Notes: generated by a model from the sequence alone, not told the origin. DNA of 32,388 nucleotides from Actinomycetota bacterium (GCA_009923805.1 RFSY01000005.1:1-32388), one strand, 5' to 3'; counted from the stretch's first letter, positions 11,373 through 19,561 are shown. Translations and numbers: made by a program.

Positions 11373-12176
11373 TTAGCGCCGCTCTTCCTTCTGCTTGCAG
11401 ATCATGCACAAAGTTGCGCGAGGAAATACTTGGAGTCGTGCCTTGCCAATTGCAGATCCGAGACCATATGTCTTGGATTCGATTCGCTCCAATGCACGTT
11501 CAGTCTGTAAAACCATATCTCGAGCATTAATCACAAGTGACATTTCATGTTCGCGCTCAAAAGTTTTAGTTCCAGAGTCTGCTTGATCATCGCCAGCGCC
11601 TTCACCGGAATCTGAAATCAATTCATTCATCTCAGCTTCTACAACTGCTAACTCTCGGCGCAAACGTTCTAGGTCAGCAGAGATCTCCGCTTTGACTGCT
11701 TTCAGTTCCGCCGGGCTCCATGGTGCTTCACCAACGGAGGCGGTCACTGGTGTGGGTGCTGACTTAATTGGCTTCAGCGGTGCAACTTTCTTTCCACTCT
11801 TTACAGGACGTGGTGGAGGTGGCATTACTAAGCGTCGTTCTTCAACTACCGGTGCTGTAGTGGGAGCCATAACTGTTGCGACCGAAACTGTCTGAGATTT
11901 TTCATCAACTGTCAGAGTTGTTTTACCAACCTTTGAAGGAAATGGTCGACCAGGTGCTTTCTTTACTGGGATCGATTTCTTTGCTGGTGCTTTTTTGGCC
12001 GGAGCCTTTTTGGCTGCCTTCTTTGCAGGAGATTTTTTAGCTGGCGCTTTCTTTGCCGCTACCTTTTTCGCAGGGGCTTTCTTAGCGGGGGCTTTCTTTG
12101 CCGCCTTCTTCACAACTTTTTTTCCTGGCACGCCGCGCACCCTATGCTTTTTTCCCTGCGTAACCAACTTTGCCAC
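11373..12176 (-). CDS. DksA/TraR-like protein with Lys/Ala/Pro-rich N-terminal tail and incomplete zinc finger
   Basis: C-terminus GTKTFEREHEMSLVINARDMVLQTERALERIESKTYGLGSAIGKARLQVFPRATLCMICKQKEERR resembles the actinobacterial TraR/DksA family; N-terminus KKAAKKAPAKKAPAKKVAAKKAPAKK. I favour the GTG at 12176..12174 (VAKLVTQGKKHR); the ORF-track start at 12233 is a TTG inside the T-box region. Confidence 0.88.
   Translation of the reverse strand: MAKLVTQGKKHRVRGVPGKKVVKKAAKKAPAKKAPAKKVAAKKAPAKKSPAKKAAKKAPAKKAPAKKSIPVKKAPGRPFPSKVGKTTLTVDEKSQTVSVATVMAPTTAPVVEERRLVMPPPPRPVKSGKKVAPLKPIKSAPTPVTASVGEAPWSPAELKAVKAEISADLERLRRELAVVEAEMNELISDSGEGAGDDQADSGTKTFEREHEMSLVINARDMVLQTERALERIESKTYGLGSAIGKARLQVFPRATLCMICKQKEERR
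12004..12120 (-). repeat. Imperfect tandem repeats encoding the (A/P)KKAPAKK-rich tail
   Basis: Repeated ttcttttgctgg/gctttcttggc-like units on the plus strand, translating on the minus strand to AKKAPAKKAPAKKVAAKKAPAKKSPAKKAAKKAPAKKAPAKK. Confidence 0.8.
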
Positions 12177-12221
12177 GCATGGTTTAGACTTCGAACCGTA
12201 ATACCTTCTGCGAAGAGTGCG

Positions 12222-12400
12222 TTGATGAGGCAATCACCTCGGGAGCACGCTGGAAGATCCGCTAGTAATGGCGGGGTAGAACCAGCCGCGGCAAGTAAAT
12301 AAAGAGGTATGAACCACGCTGTGGTTGATACAAGGTGGGTGGTACCGCGAACGAAACTGTTCGTCCCTCCAAGAGTTCATAACTTCTTGGGGGATTTTTT
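12222..12400 (+). promoter_or_regulatory. T-box leader of ileS
   Basis: Canonical T-box core AGGTGGGTGGTACCGCG at 12333-12349. Preceding stem III-like hairpin GTATgAACCACgctGTGGTTgATAC. Downstream CGAAC/GTTCG stem and CGTCCCTCC. Sits directly upstream of ileS. A candidate Ile (AUC) specifier is at 12257-12259, not proven. Confidence 0.9.
12373..12398 (+). promoter_or_regulatory. Sequestrator/terminator-like hairpin of the ileS T-box
   Basis: CCTCCAAGAGTTCATAACTTCTTGGGGG: CCTCCAAG pairs with CTTGGGGG (one T-G), and AGTT pairs with AACT around a CAT loop. Followed by ATTTTTT and immediately the ileS ATG. The GGGGGA Shine-Dalgarno-like sequence is in the 3' arm. Confidence 0.72.
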
Positions 12401-15400
12401 ATGTCATCACCATTTCGCGCAATCGGCGCGCAGATCGATCTTCCAGCAATGGAGCACTCGATTCTAGATTTCTGGCGAGACAATGAGATTTTCCAAAAGA
12501 GCACCGAATCACGTGCTGCCGGAACACCGTGGACTTTCTATGAGGGTCCACCAACAGCCAATGGAATGCCCGGAACTCACCACATTGAAGCGCGCGTATT
12601 TAAAGATGTATTTCCTCGCTATCAAACAATGAAGGGGAAATACGTCACACGTAAAGCTGGGTGGGATTGCCACGGATTGCCAGTTGAGATTGCAGTCGAA
12701 AAGGAACTTGGTTTTGCAGGCAAGGGCGATATTGAAAAATTTGGAATCGCACCATTTAATGAGAAGTGTCGTGAATCGGTAACTCGCCACGTCGATGCAT
12801 TTTCAACGATGACAGAGCGCATGGGATTTTGGGTTGATTTTGATCAGGCCTATTGGACGATGGCACCTGAATATGTGGAGAGTGTGTGGTGGAGCCTTAA
12901 AGAGATTTGGAAGAAAGGGCTACTTGTACAAGATCATCGCGTTGCACCATATTGCCCACGTTGCGGCACTGGACTTTCAGACCATGAACTTTCTCAAGGA
13001 TACGAAACAGTTGTTGATCCTTCTGTCTATGTGCGCTTTCCGATTACATCTGGAGAACTAGCTGCACTTAACGCTTCCTTGTTGGTGTGGACTACAACTC
13101 CGTGGACTCTCGTCTCCAACACCGCCATTGCTGTCAATCCTGATGTTGATTATGCAGTTGTCCAGACAACGGTAGATGAAGTCAGTGAAATCTTGGTTGT
13201 TGCCGAGCCACTTCTCTCAGCAGTTGCTGGAGAACAGAAAGTCCTCAAGATTATTAAGGGCAGAGAATTAGAGCGCATCACCTACAAGCGACCTTTTGAT
13301 TATCTTGAAATCCCAGATTCACATTTTGTTGTTCTTGCAACATATGTCACAACAGAAGATGGAACGGGCCTTGTGCATCAATCCCCCGCATTTGGTGCAG
13401 ATGACTTACTTGTCTGTCGTTCCTACGGATTACCTGTTGTCAATCCCGTTGCACCCGATGGAACTTTTCTTGCAGAGGTACCAGTCGTTGGTGGACTATT
13501 TTTTAAGGAGGCAGATAAGCCTCTTGTTAAGGAGTTGAAGGCAAGTGGCGCCTTATATAAACACCAACCTTATGAGCATGAATACCCACATTGCTGGAGA
13601 TGTCACACCGCACTTATCTATTACGCACAACCATCGTGGTATATCCGAACCACTTCTATTAAAGATGAATTAATCCGAGAAAATAACAAAACTAATTGGC
13701 ATCCTGAAACGATTAAGACTGGCCGCTACGGTGATTGGCTTAATAACAATATCGATTGGGCGCTATCGCGAAACCGCTATTGGGGAACTCCCCTTCCAAT
13801 CTGGCGCTGTGAAAACAAACATGAAATATGCGTTGACTCACTTAAAGAGTTAGGGCAATTAGCGGGACAAGAACTCAGCAATCTAGATCCGCACCGCCCA
13901 TTTGTTGATGACATCACATTTGCCTGCGCAGAGTGCTCTCTCACGATGAATCGCGTACCTGAAGTTATCGACTGTTGGTATGACTCAGGTGCGATGCCTT
14001 TCGCGCAATGGGGCTATCCGCATAAGGAAGGTTCCGTAGCGAAGTTCAAAGCTGCCTACCCTGCAGATTTCATTTGTGAAGCAATCGATCAGACTCGTGG
14101 CTGGTTCTACACCTTGATGACAATTGGAACTCTTGTCTTCGATGAGAGCTCATACAAGAGCGTGCTCTGCCTCGGTCACATCCTTGATAAAGATGGCCGA
14201 AAGATGAGTAAACATTTAGGAAATGTGCTCGAACCAATCTCTTTAATGGATCAACACGGTGCTGACGCAGTTCGCTGGTACATGCTCGCCGCTGGGTCAC
14301 CATGGTCTGCTAGACGCGTTGGCCATGACGCAATCTCAGATGTTGTTCGTAAAACGCTGCTGACATATTGGAACACCATCTCTTTTCATGCGCTCTATGC
14401 CCAAGCATCCAACTTTGAGCTGTCACAGAGTCCAGCAATAGCAGATCGTCCACTCATGGATCGCTGGATTATTAGCGAGCTCAACGCACTGATAGCCGAT
14501 GTTGATACTGCGTATAACGAATTCGACTCTCAAACAGCTGGGAAAGTTCTTGCTCGATTCATCGACGACCTATCCAATTGGTATGTGCGTCGCTCTCGGC
14601 GACGTTTCTGGGATGGCGATGTAGCAGCCCTGGCAACTCTTCACGAATGTTTAGTAACTCTTACGCAATTACTTGCTCCCATGGTTCCTTTTATCGCAGA
14701 ACATACCTGGCAAGAGCTAGTGCGGGTGGCAAATCCAAGCGCTGCAACATCAGTGCATCTGACAGATTTCCCAATCTCTGATTCTCTCCTTATCGATAGC
14801 GCACTTAATTCACACGTAGCACTTACTCGTCGAGTTGTTGAACTTGGACGCGCCGCTCGAGCCGAATCGGGAATCAAGATACGTCAGCCGCTACAACGTG
14901 CTCTCATTTCAGCTCACGGATGGGCGAAACTTCCCGCTGATATGAAAGATCAGATTTCAGATGAACTCAACGTTCTCGATCTTGAAGATATTGCAAATGC
15001 CGATGGTGATTTAGTTGATATCTCAGTGAAGGCCAACTTCAAATCTCTCGGTGCAAAATATGGAAAAGCTGTTCAAGATGTAGCGAAATTAATTGCCGCT
15101 GCAGATGCCACAACGCTGGTGAAGACGCTACGCAAAGAAGGTGCTGCCACGCTCGGAGAATTCGCCCTAGATTTAGATGATCTCGTCGTTACTGAAGTTC
15201 CAAAGAGCGGGTGGATGGTTGCAAGTCATGATGGCGAAAGCGTGGCACTTGATTTAGCGCTCAGCCCAGAGTTGATCGCCTCAGGACATGTCCGCGAAGT
15301 TATTCGCCTGATTCAAGAGCGTCGCAAGAGTGATGGCTTCGATATCTCGGATCGGATTCACATACTGTGGAACGCACCTGCTGAATTACTTGCCACAATC

Positions 15401-15517
15401 AGAGAAAACCAAGCGAAGATTTCTGATGAAGTCTTAGCACTTTCGATGACTGAAGATTCGACTATCAGCGATACTGAGAGCGAGCTCGGGGTAAATATCT
15501 CTTTACGTAAAGCTTAA
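12401..15517 (+). CDS. ileS: Isoleucyl-tRNA synthetase, eukaryote-like type 2 with GTHH signature
   Basis: 1038 aa; WTFYEGPPTANGMPGTHHIEARVFKDVFPRYQTMKGKYVTRKAGWDCHGLPVE, DWALSRNRYWGTPLP, GRKMSKHLGN; Ile-type T-box context. Confidence 0.96.
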   Translation: MSSPFRAIGAQIDLPAMEHSILDFWRDNEIFQKSTESRAAGTPWTFYEGPPTANGMPGTHHIEARVFKDVFPRYQTMKGKYVTRKAGWDCHGLPVEIAVEKELGFAGKGDIEKFGIAPFNEKCRESVTRHVDAFSTMTERMGFWVDFDQAYWTMAPEYVESVWWSLKEIWKKGLLVQDHRVAPYCPRCGTGLSDHELSQGYETVVDPSVYVRFPITSGELAALNASLLVWTTTPWTLVSNTAIAVNPDVDYAVVQTTVDEVSEILVVAEPLLSAVAGEQKVLKIIKGRELERITYKRPFDYLEIPDSHFVVLATYVTTEDGTGLVHQSPAFGADDLLVCRSYGLPVVNPVAPDGTFLAEVPVVGGLFFKEADKPLVKELKASGALYKHQPYEHEYPHCWRCHTALIYYAQPSWYIRTTSIKDELIRENNKTNWHPETIKTGRYGDWLNNNIDWALSRNRYWGTPLPIWRCENKHEICVDSLKELGQLAGQELSNLDPHRPFVDDITFACAECSLTMNRVPEVIDCWYDSGAMPFAQWGYPHKEGSVAKFKAAYPADFICEAIDQTRGWFYTLMTIGTLVFDESSYKSVLCLGHILDKDGRKMSKHLGNVLEPISLMDQHGADAVRWYMLAAGSPWSARRVGHDAISDVVRKTLLTYWNTISFHALYAQASNFELSQSPAIADRPLMDRWIISELNALIADVDTAYNEFDSQTAGKVLARFIDDLSNWYVRRSRRRFWDGDVAALATLHECLVTLTQLLAPMVPFIAEHTWQELVRVANPSAATSVHLTDFPISDSLLIDSALNSHVALTRRVVELGRAARAESGIKIRQPLQRALISAHGWAKLPADMKDQISDELNVLDLEDIANADGDLVDISVKANFKSLGAKYGKAVQDVAKLIAAADATTLVKTLRKEGAATLGEFALDLDDLVVTEVPKSGWMVASHDGESVALDLALSPELIASGHVREVIRLIQERRKSDGFDISDRIHILWNAPAELLATIRENQAKISDEVLALSMTEDSTISDTESELGVNISLRKA

Positions 15518-15795
15518 AGAAGTACGTTTACTGCGCCTTGCGCGAGATTAATGGCGATAAGCAAGACAATGAAAGATAAGTCGAGTGCTACTCCACCCAG
15601 TCGAAGAGGGGGAACGAATCGCTGTACAAATTTCATTGGTCGATCTGTAAGTGAATAGATGATTTCGAAGAGTGCGAGTACAAATGATTTTGGACGCCAG
15701 TTGCGCGCAAACATGCGCACATAATCGATAATGATTCGTAGGAAGAGAGCAATCTTAAAAATTCCTAAAATTTGAAGTAGCAGCGATTTAAGCAC
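15514..15795 (-). CDS. yggT: YggT-family membrane protein (YlmG)
   Basis: 93 aa with two hydrophobic segments, LRIIIDYVRMFARNWRP...IYSLTDRPMKFVQRFVPPLRLGGVALDLSFIVL; adjacent to sepF. Confidence 0.92.
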   Translation of the reverse strand: MLKSLLLQILGIFKIALFLRIIIDYVRMFARNWRPKSFVLALFEIIYSLTDRPMKFVQRFVPPLRLGGVALDLSFIVLLIAINLAQGAVNVLL

Positions 15796-15805
15796 TATGT
15801 ATCAA

Positions 15806-16270
15806 CTAGCTCTGATTGAAAAAACTAGCCTGTGCGGCAGTCTTATCTTCGTTGCTGACACTGACATTTGCCGGCGATAGCAAGAAGACTTTTAAACTGA
15901 TGCGTTCGATACGACCGTGGAGACCAAATACAAGTCCGCTTGCAAAGTCAACGAGACGTTTACGTTCTCCTTCTTCCATGTCATCAAGATTGATGATGAC
16001 TGGGTTTCCTTCGCGGTAATACTCACCAACTTTGCGTGCCTCTGAATATGAACGAGGTTGCAAAGTAATAATGTTGTAAGAAGATGCAGGCTCTTCGATA
16101 AGTGCTGGCTGCGAAGAAGTATGTGTGGCAACTGATTGCGTTCCAAGCACTGTAACTCCGGCACGTTGTGTGCGTGGGGCTACCTGACGTGAAGGTACTT
16201 CTGCAATTGCGGTCTCTTCATCTGTATCTACGAGGCCAAGGAAGCCCATCATTTTATTGAGTGCTGACAT
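15806..16270 (-). CDS. sepF: Cell division protein SepF
   Basis: MSALNKMMGFLGLVDTDEE...ITLQPRSYSEARKVGEYYREGNPVIINLDDMEEGERKRLVDFASGLVFGLHGRIERISLKVFLLSPANVSV. Confidence 0.96.
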   Translation of the reverse strand: MSALNKMMGFLGLVDTDEETAIAEVPSRQVAPRTQRAGVTVLGTQSVATHTSSQPALIEEPASSYNIITLQPRSYSEARKVGEYYREGNPVIINLDDMEEGERKRLVDFASGLVFGLHGRIERISLKVFLLSPANVSVSNEDKTAAQASFFNQS

Positions 16271-16279
16271 ACGTAAAGG

Positions 16280-16933
16280 TTACCCGCGAGTCGCTCGCGG
16301 CCCGAGGATTTGGCTCCCCACGCGAATATGTGTCGCACCGCAATCAATAGCAATTTCGAAATCTCCTGACATGCCAGCAGAAAGTGATTGGGCGCTTGGA
16401 TATTTTTGAGCAAAATCTCGGTGTATCGCGGCTACTTGAGTAAATCCGGATTTTGCATCCATCTCTACGGGAAGCACACACATCAGTCCCACGAGATTGA
16501 GATGAGAGAGGCTGAGAACATGATCGGCGAGTGACCCGAGGGAATCTGCTGTGACTCCTCCCCTGGTTGGGTCACCATCGAGTGAAAGTTGCAGAAATAC
16601 ATCGAGTGATCTGCTACTGGCTGTATCTAATTTGGTGGCATGAGTTGCATCATCGAGTGAGTGGATTACATCCGCCCACGATGAAATTTCTTTCAGCTTC
16701 CTGCTTTGAATTCCACCCTGGAAATGCCATCTCGCAGAAACCGCTGCTGCTTTTTCTGAGCCCTCCTCGGTCCGGTTCTCCCCAAAATTTTCTACGCCCA
16801 AATCACGCAATATCTGCACATCAGATATTGGGTATGTCTTCGTCACCACAATCAAAGTCACATCCGGATTGGTGATGCGAGATTTCACCACACTTAAATT
16901 TTCGGCGAGTTCGTCGGGGCGCTTTATAGCCAT
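16280..16933 (-). CDS. yggS: YggS-family PLP-binding protein
   Basis: LIVVTKTYPISDVQILRDLGVENFGENRTEEGSEKAA...WHFQGGIQSRKLK...SAGMSGDFEIAIDCGATHIRVGSQILGPR. Confidence 0.95.
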   Translation of the reverse strand: MAIKRPDELAENLSVVKSRITNPDVTLIVVTKTYPISDVQILRDLGVENFGENRTEEGSEKAAAVSARWHFQGGIQSRKLKEISSWADVIHSLDDATHATKLDTASSRSLDVFLQLSLDGDPTRGGVTADSLGSLADHVLSLSHLNLVGLMCVLPVEMDAKSGFTQVAAIHRDFAQKYPSAQSLSAGMSGDFEIAIDCGATHIRVGSQILGPRATRG

Positions 16934-17604
16934 ATAAAACCTGCTTGCCGCCCTGTCATTGCATCACGTCGATAAGAGAAAAGATCTTTCGATTCGAGAG
17001 TGCATGAACTTTCATTGCGGACTTCGATATTCAATCCTTGCAAGACGCCCACTAGCGCCTTCGGTAAATCGAGTGAGAAAGTCCCGGATTTAGTTTCAGA
17101 ATTCGCCTCTGGATATATCGAAGTAACTTCCTGGAATAACTCTTCTGAAACTTCGTAACACTGCCCGCATATGGCAGGTCCAATAATCGCAGTAATACTG
17201 CCAGCGCCCATCTCACGCATCACATCGACTGTACGTTGCGCAACTCCATTGACCAACCCTTTGCGACCCACATGAACTGCCGCTACTGCTTCGTTGGAGC
17301 TCAGTAACAATGGAATGCAATCGGCGACCTGAACGGCAAGTGCGATGCCTGAAATCCCTGTGACTAAGGCGTCAGCTGTGGGATCTGCATCGACAACACC
17401 TTCGATAACAACTACGCGACTGCCATGCACTTGCGACATATATTGAACGCTTCCCAATGATTCCGCGACTAACCTGCGATTTTCCATCACTGCCAGAAGT
17501 TCATCGCCTACATGAGTTCCGAGGTTAAGAGATGCAAAAGCACCGGTGCTTACGCCTCCGGTGCGATTGGTAAAGCGATAGTTCATCAAATCCTGTGACG
17601 TCAC
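16924..17604 (-). CDS. pgeF: YfiH/YlmD/PgeF-family multicopper polyphenol oxidase-like, peptidoglycan editing factor
   Basis: YRFTNRTGGVSTGAFASLNLGTHVGDE, SQVHGSRVVVIE, VQVADCIPLLL, VAAVHVGRKGLVNGV; located between yggS and ftsZ. The start could be the internal ATG (MNYRFT). Confidence 0.93.
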   Translation of the reverse strand: MTSQDLMNYRFTNRTGGVSTGAFASLNLGTHVGDELLAVMENRRLVAESLGSVQYMSQVHGSRVVVIEGVVDADPTADALVTGISGIALAVQVADCIPLLLSSNEAVAAVHVGRKGLVNGVAQRTVDVMREMGAGSITAIIGPAICGQCYEVSEELFQEVTSIYPEANSETKSGTFSLDLPKALVGVLQGLNIEVRNESSCTLESKDLFSYRRDAMTGRQAGFIWL

Positions 17605-18731
17605 TACTTCATAAAGTCGGGAACATCAATTTCATCCTCAGAGATTAACTCTTCAAAAGTTACTCTCTTGCGAGGTGATGAATCTAAATCAAGTGCGACT
17701 GAAAGCGGATCATTTGATGGAATCGGGTCTGCAACGCCGCCTAAAGTAGTGGCATTGATGATTGGCATATCTACCTTCTTCGGTTCTCCACCAGCGAAGC
17801 CAGCTGCAATGACGGTGATACGTACTTCATCACCTAGCGCATCATCAATAGTTGTACCGAAGATGATTCGTGCATCTGGGTGAGCTGCGCTCTGCACAAG
17901 TTCGCACGCCTCGTTAATTTCAAAGAGTCCGAGATCTGAGCCACCAGCGACTGAGAGAAGAACTCCCATTGCGCCATCAATTGATGCTTCAAGTAATGGA
18001 CTAGAGATAGCAAGTTCAGCGGCGCGAGTTGCGCGATTTTCTCCACGTGCAGAACCAATACCCATAAGAGCAGAACCAGCATCTGTCATAACAGTTTTTA
18101 CATCTGCGAAGTCAAGATTGATGAGACCCGGCTGAGTAATGATTTCAGTAATGCCCTGCACACCCGAAAGAAGAACTTGATCTGCACTCTTAAATGCATC
18201 GACTGCAGTGATAGAACGATCAGAAATTGCAAGGAGGCGATCATTTGGAATAACAATAAGAGTGTCGACCTGCTCACGAAGAAGTTCAATTCCTTCATCT
18301 GCTTGCTTGGTACGAATTTTTCCTTCGAATGAGAATGGTTTTGTAACAACACCAATTGTGAGTGCTCCTAAATCGCGTGCAATCTTTGCAACGATTGGCG
18401 CACCGCCAGTTCCGGTTCCACCACCTTCTCCTGCAGTAACAAAAACCATATCTGCCCCACGAAGAATTTCTTCAATCTCTTCTGTGTGATCGATGGCTGC
18501 TTGTCGACCTTTTTCTGGCGCAGCACCTGCACCTAATCCTTTTGTAGATGCGCGACCAATATCAAGTTTTACATCTGCATCACTCATTAATAAATGTTGT
18601 GCATCGGTATTGATTGCAATGAACTCAACGCCTTTTAATCCGACATCAATCATGCGATTAATTGCGTTCACTCCGCCGCCGCCGATACCGACAACTTTGA
18701 TGACAGCTAAGTAGTTCTGTGGTGCAGCCAC
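17604..18731 (-). CDS. ftsZ: Cell division protein FtsZ
   Basis: [38 protein letters not shown] tubulin signature, [12 protein letters not shown]-terminal [14 protein letters not shown] start preceded by AAAGGGGGA. Confidence 0.98.
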   Translation of the reverse strand: MAAPQNYLAVIKVVGIGGGGVNAINRMIDVGLKGVEFIAINTDAQHLLMSDADVKLDIGRASTKGLGAGAAPEKGRQAAIDHTEEIEEILRGADMVFVTAGEGGGTGTGGAPIVAKIARDLGALTIGVVTKPFSFEGKIRTKQADEGIELLREQVDTLIVIPNDRLLAISDRSITAVDAFKSADQVLLSGVQGITEIITQPGLINLDFADVKTVMTDAGSALMGIGSARGENRATRAAELAISSPLLEASIDGAMGVLLSVAGGSDLGLFEINEACELVQSAAHPDARIIFGTTIDDALGDEVRITVIAAGFAGGEPKKVDMPIINATTLGGVADPIPSNDPLSVALDLDSSPRKRVTFEELISEDEIDVPDFMK

Positions 18732-18889
18732 GTGAGTCCCCCTTTAGAACTGTAAACCTCAACTTGAGAATTACATTTCTACTCTTTATATGGCGCTGAA
18801 CGTATGGCGTATGCAAGAAGTAATCAAAGACCGCCACGAACTATTTTCTCAACTACACCTTTACAGAATTTATCAATCTTGTAAATATT
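18732..18889 (-). promoter_or_regulatory. Probable ftsZ promoter/leader region
   Basis: 158-nt non-coding gap inside an otherwise overlapping cluster. Contains the 11-nt inverted repeat CTCAA-C-TTGAG (18758-18768) and two TATGGCG copies (18789-18795, 18803-18809). No precise promoter could be assigned. Confidence 0.5.
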
Positions 18890-19561
18890 TTATTTGACGA
18901 TTGGAGCATGTGGAGCAGAGAGATCAACGCGACGAATCTTTTGGTTTTCCGGAAGTGCTAGAAGTGCCTTTAATACTTGCATTTTGAGAGCACTTTTTTC
19001 ATTTGCGCCCCACAAGATTTTCAAATCTCGACCTTGATATCTGCTGGAGATGGAGAAATTGGATTCATTATGCGCCGTCAGCGATGTGACCTGGCTCCTG
19101 AAGTCATAGGGAAGAGTTCTAAAGATTGCAATTGCCTGGAGTCCAAGAGCCGACGAGGGAGCCGAAACGCGAGGTAGTGCGGAGCCACTAAATCCAGGTA
19201 GCTCAAAGATAGCTCCACTGGCATCGATGGTCTTGCCATTAAAAAAGGCTGTTGGAACTCGTGGAGTGATTGCGATGGTGACATCACCGTTAATCCAATT
19301 GCGGGATATGGAAGCTCTCTTTATCCACGTCAATTGATGGAGTCTCTTGCTTATTGCCCGTGGTTCTACCCGCGCAATCTTTTCACCTACTGCAATCTGA
19401 GCAATATTGCTAATGGCATCTTGTGAATCTTTCGTGGGTGCTCCGGTAATCGATAATTGAGAAACAGAGAAGATGGAAGACCAAGCAAATATATAAATCA
19501 GGGCGCCAAAAAATAATCCAACTGCAACTGCGATGAATGGAAATTTTCTCACCTTAAGCAA
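18890..19561 (-). CDS. ftsQ: Cell division protein FtsQ (POTRA domain)
   Basis: Short N-terminus, one TM helix, then LSITGAPTKDSQDAISNIAQIAVGEKIARVEPRAISKRLHQLTWIKRASISRNWINGDVTIAITPRVPTAFF; located between murC and ftsZ. Confidence 0.93.
   Translation of the reverse strand: MLKVRKFPFIAVAVGLFFGALIYIFAWSSIFSVSQLSITGAPTKDSQDAISNIAQIAVGEKIARVEPRAISKRLHQLTWIKRASISRNWINGDVTIAITPRVPTAFFNGKTIDASGAIFELPGFSGSALPRVSAPSSALGLQAIAIFRTLPYDFRSQVTSLTAHNESNFSISSRYQGRDLKILWGANEKSALKMQVLKALLALPENQKIRRVDLSAPHAPIVK

Noticed and set aside
10737-11510. 257-aa plus-strand ORF spanning rluD, lspA and the dksA-like gene
   Set aside because: Runs antisense across three well-supported minus-strand genes; no recognisable domain. 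Codon-bias shadow ORF.
11995-12201. Hydrophobic 68-aa ORF MAGAFLAAFFAGDFLAGAFFAATFF resembling a membrane peptide or toxin
   Set aside because: Exact antisense of the KKAPAKK tandem repeats; hydrophobicity is a by-product of complementing Lys/Ala codons.
12262-12504. 80-aa minus-strand ORF over the ileS leader
   Set aside because: Antisense to the T-box and ileS start; no homology recognised.
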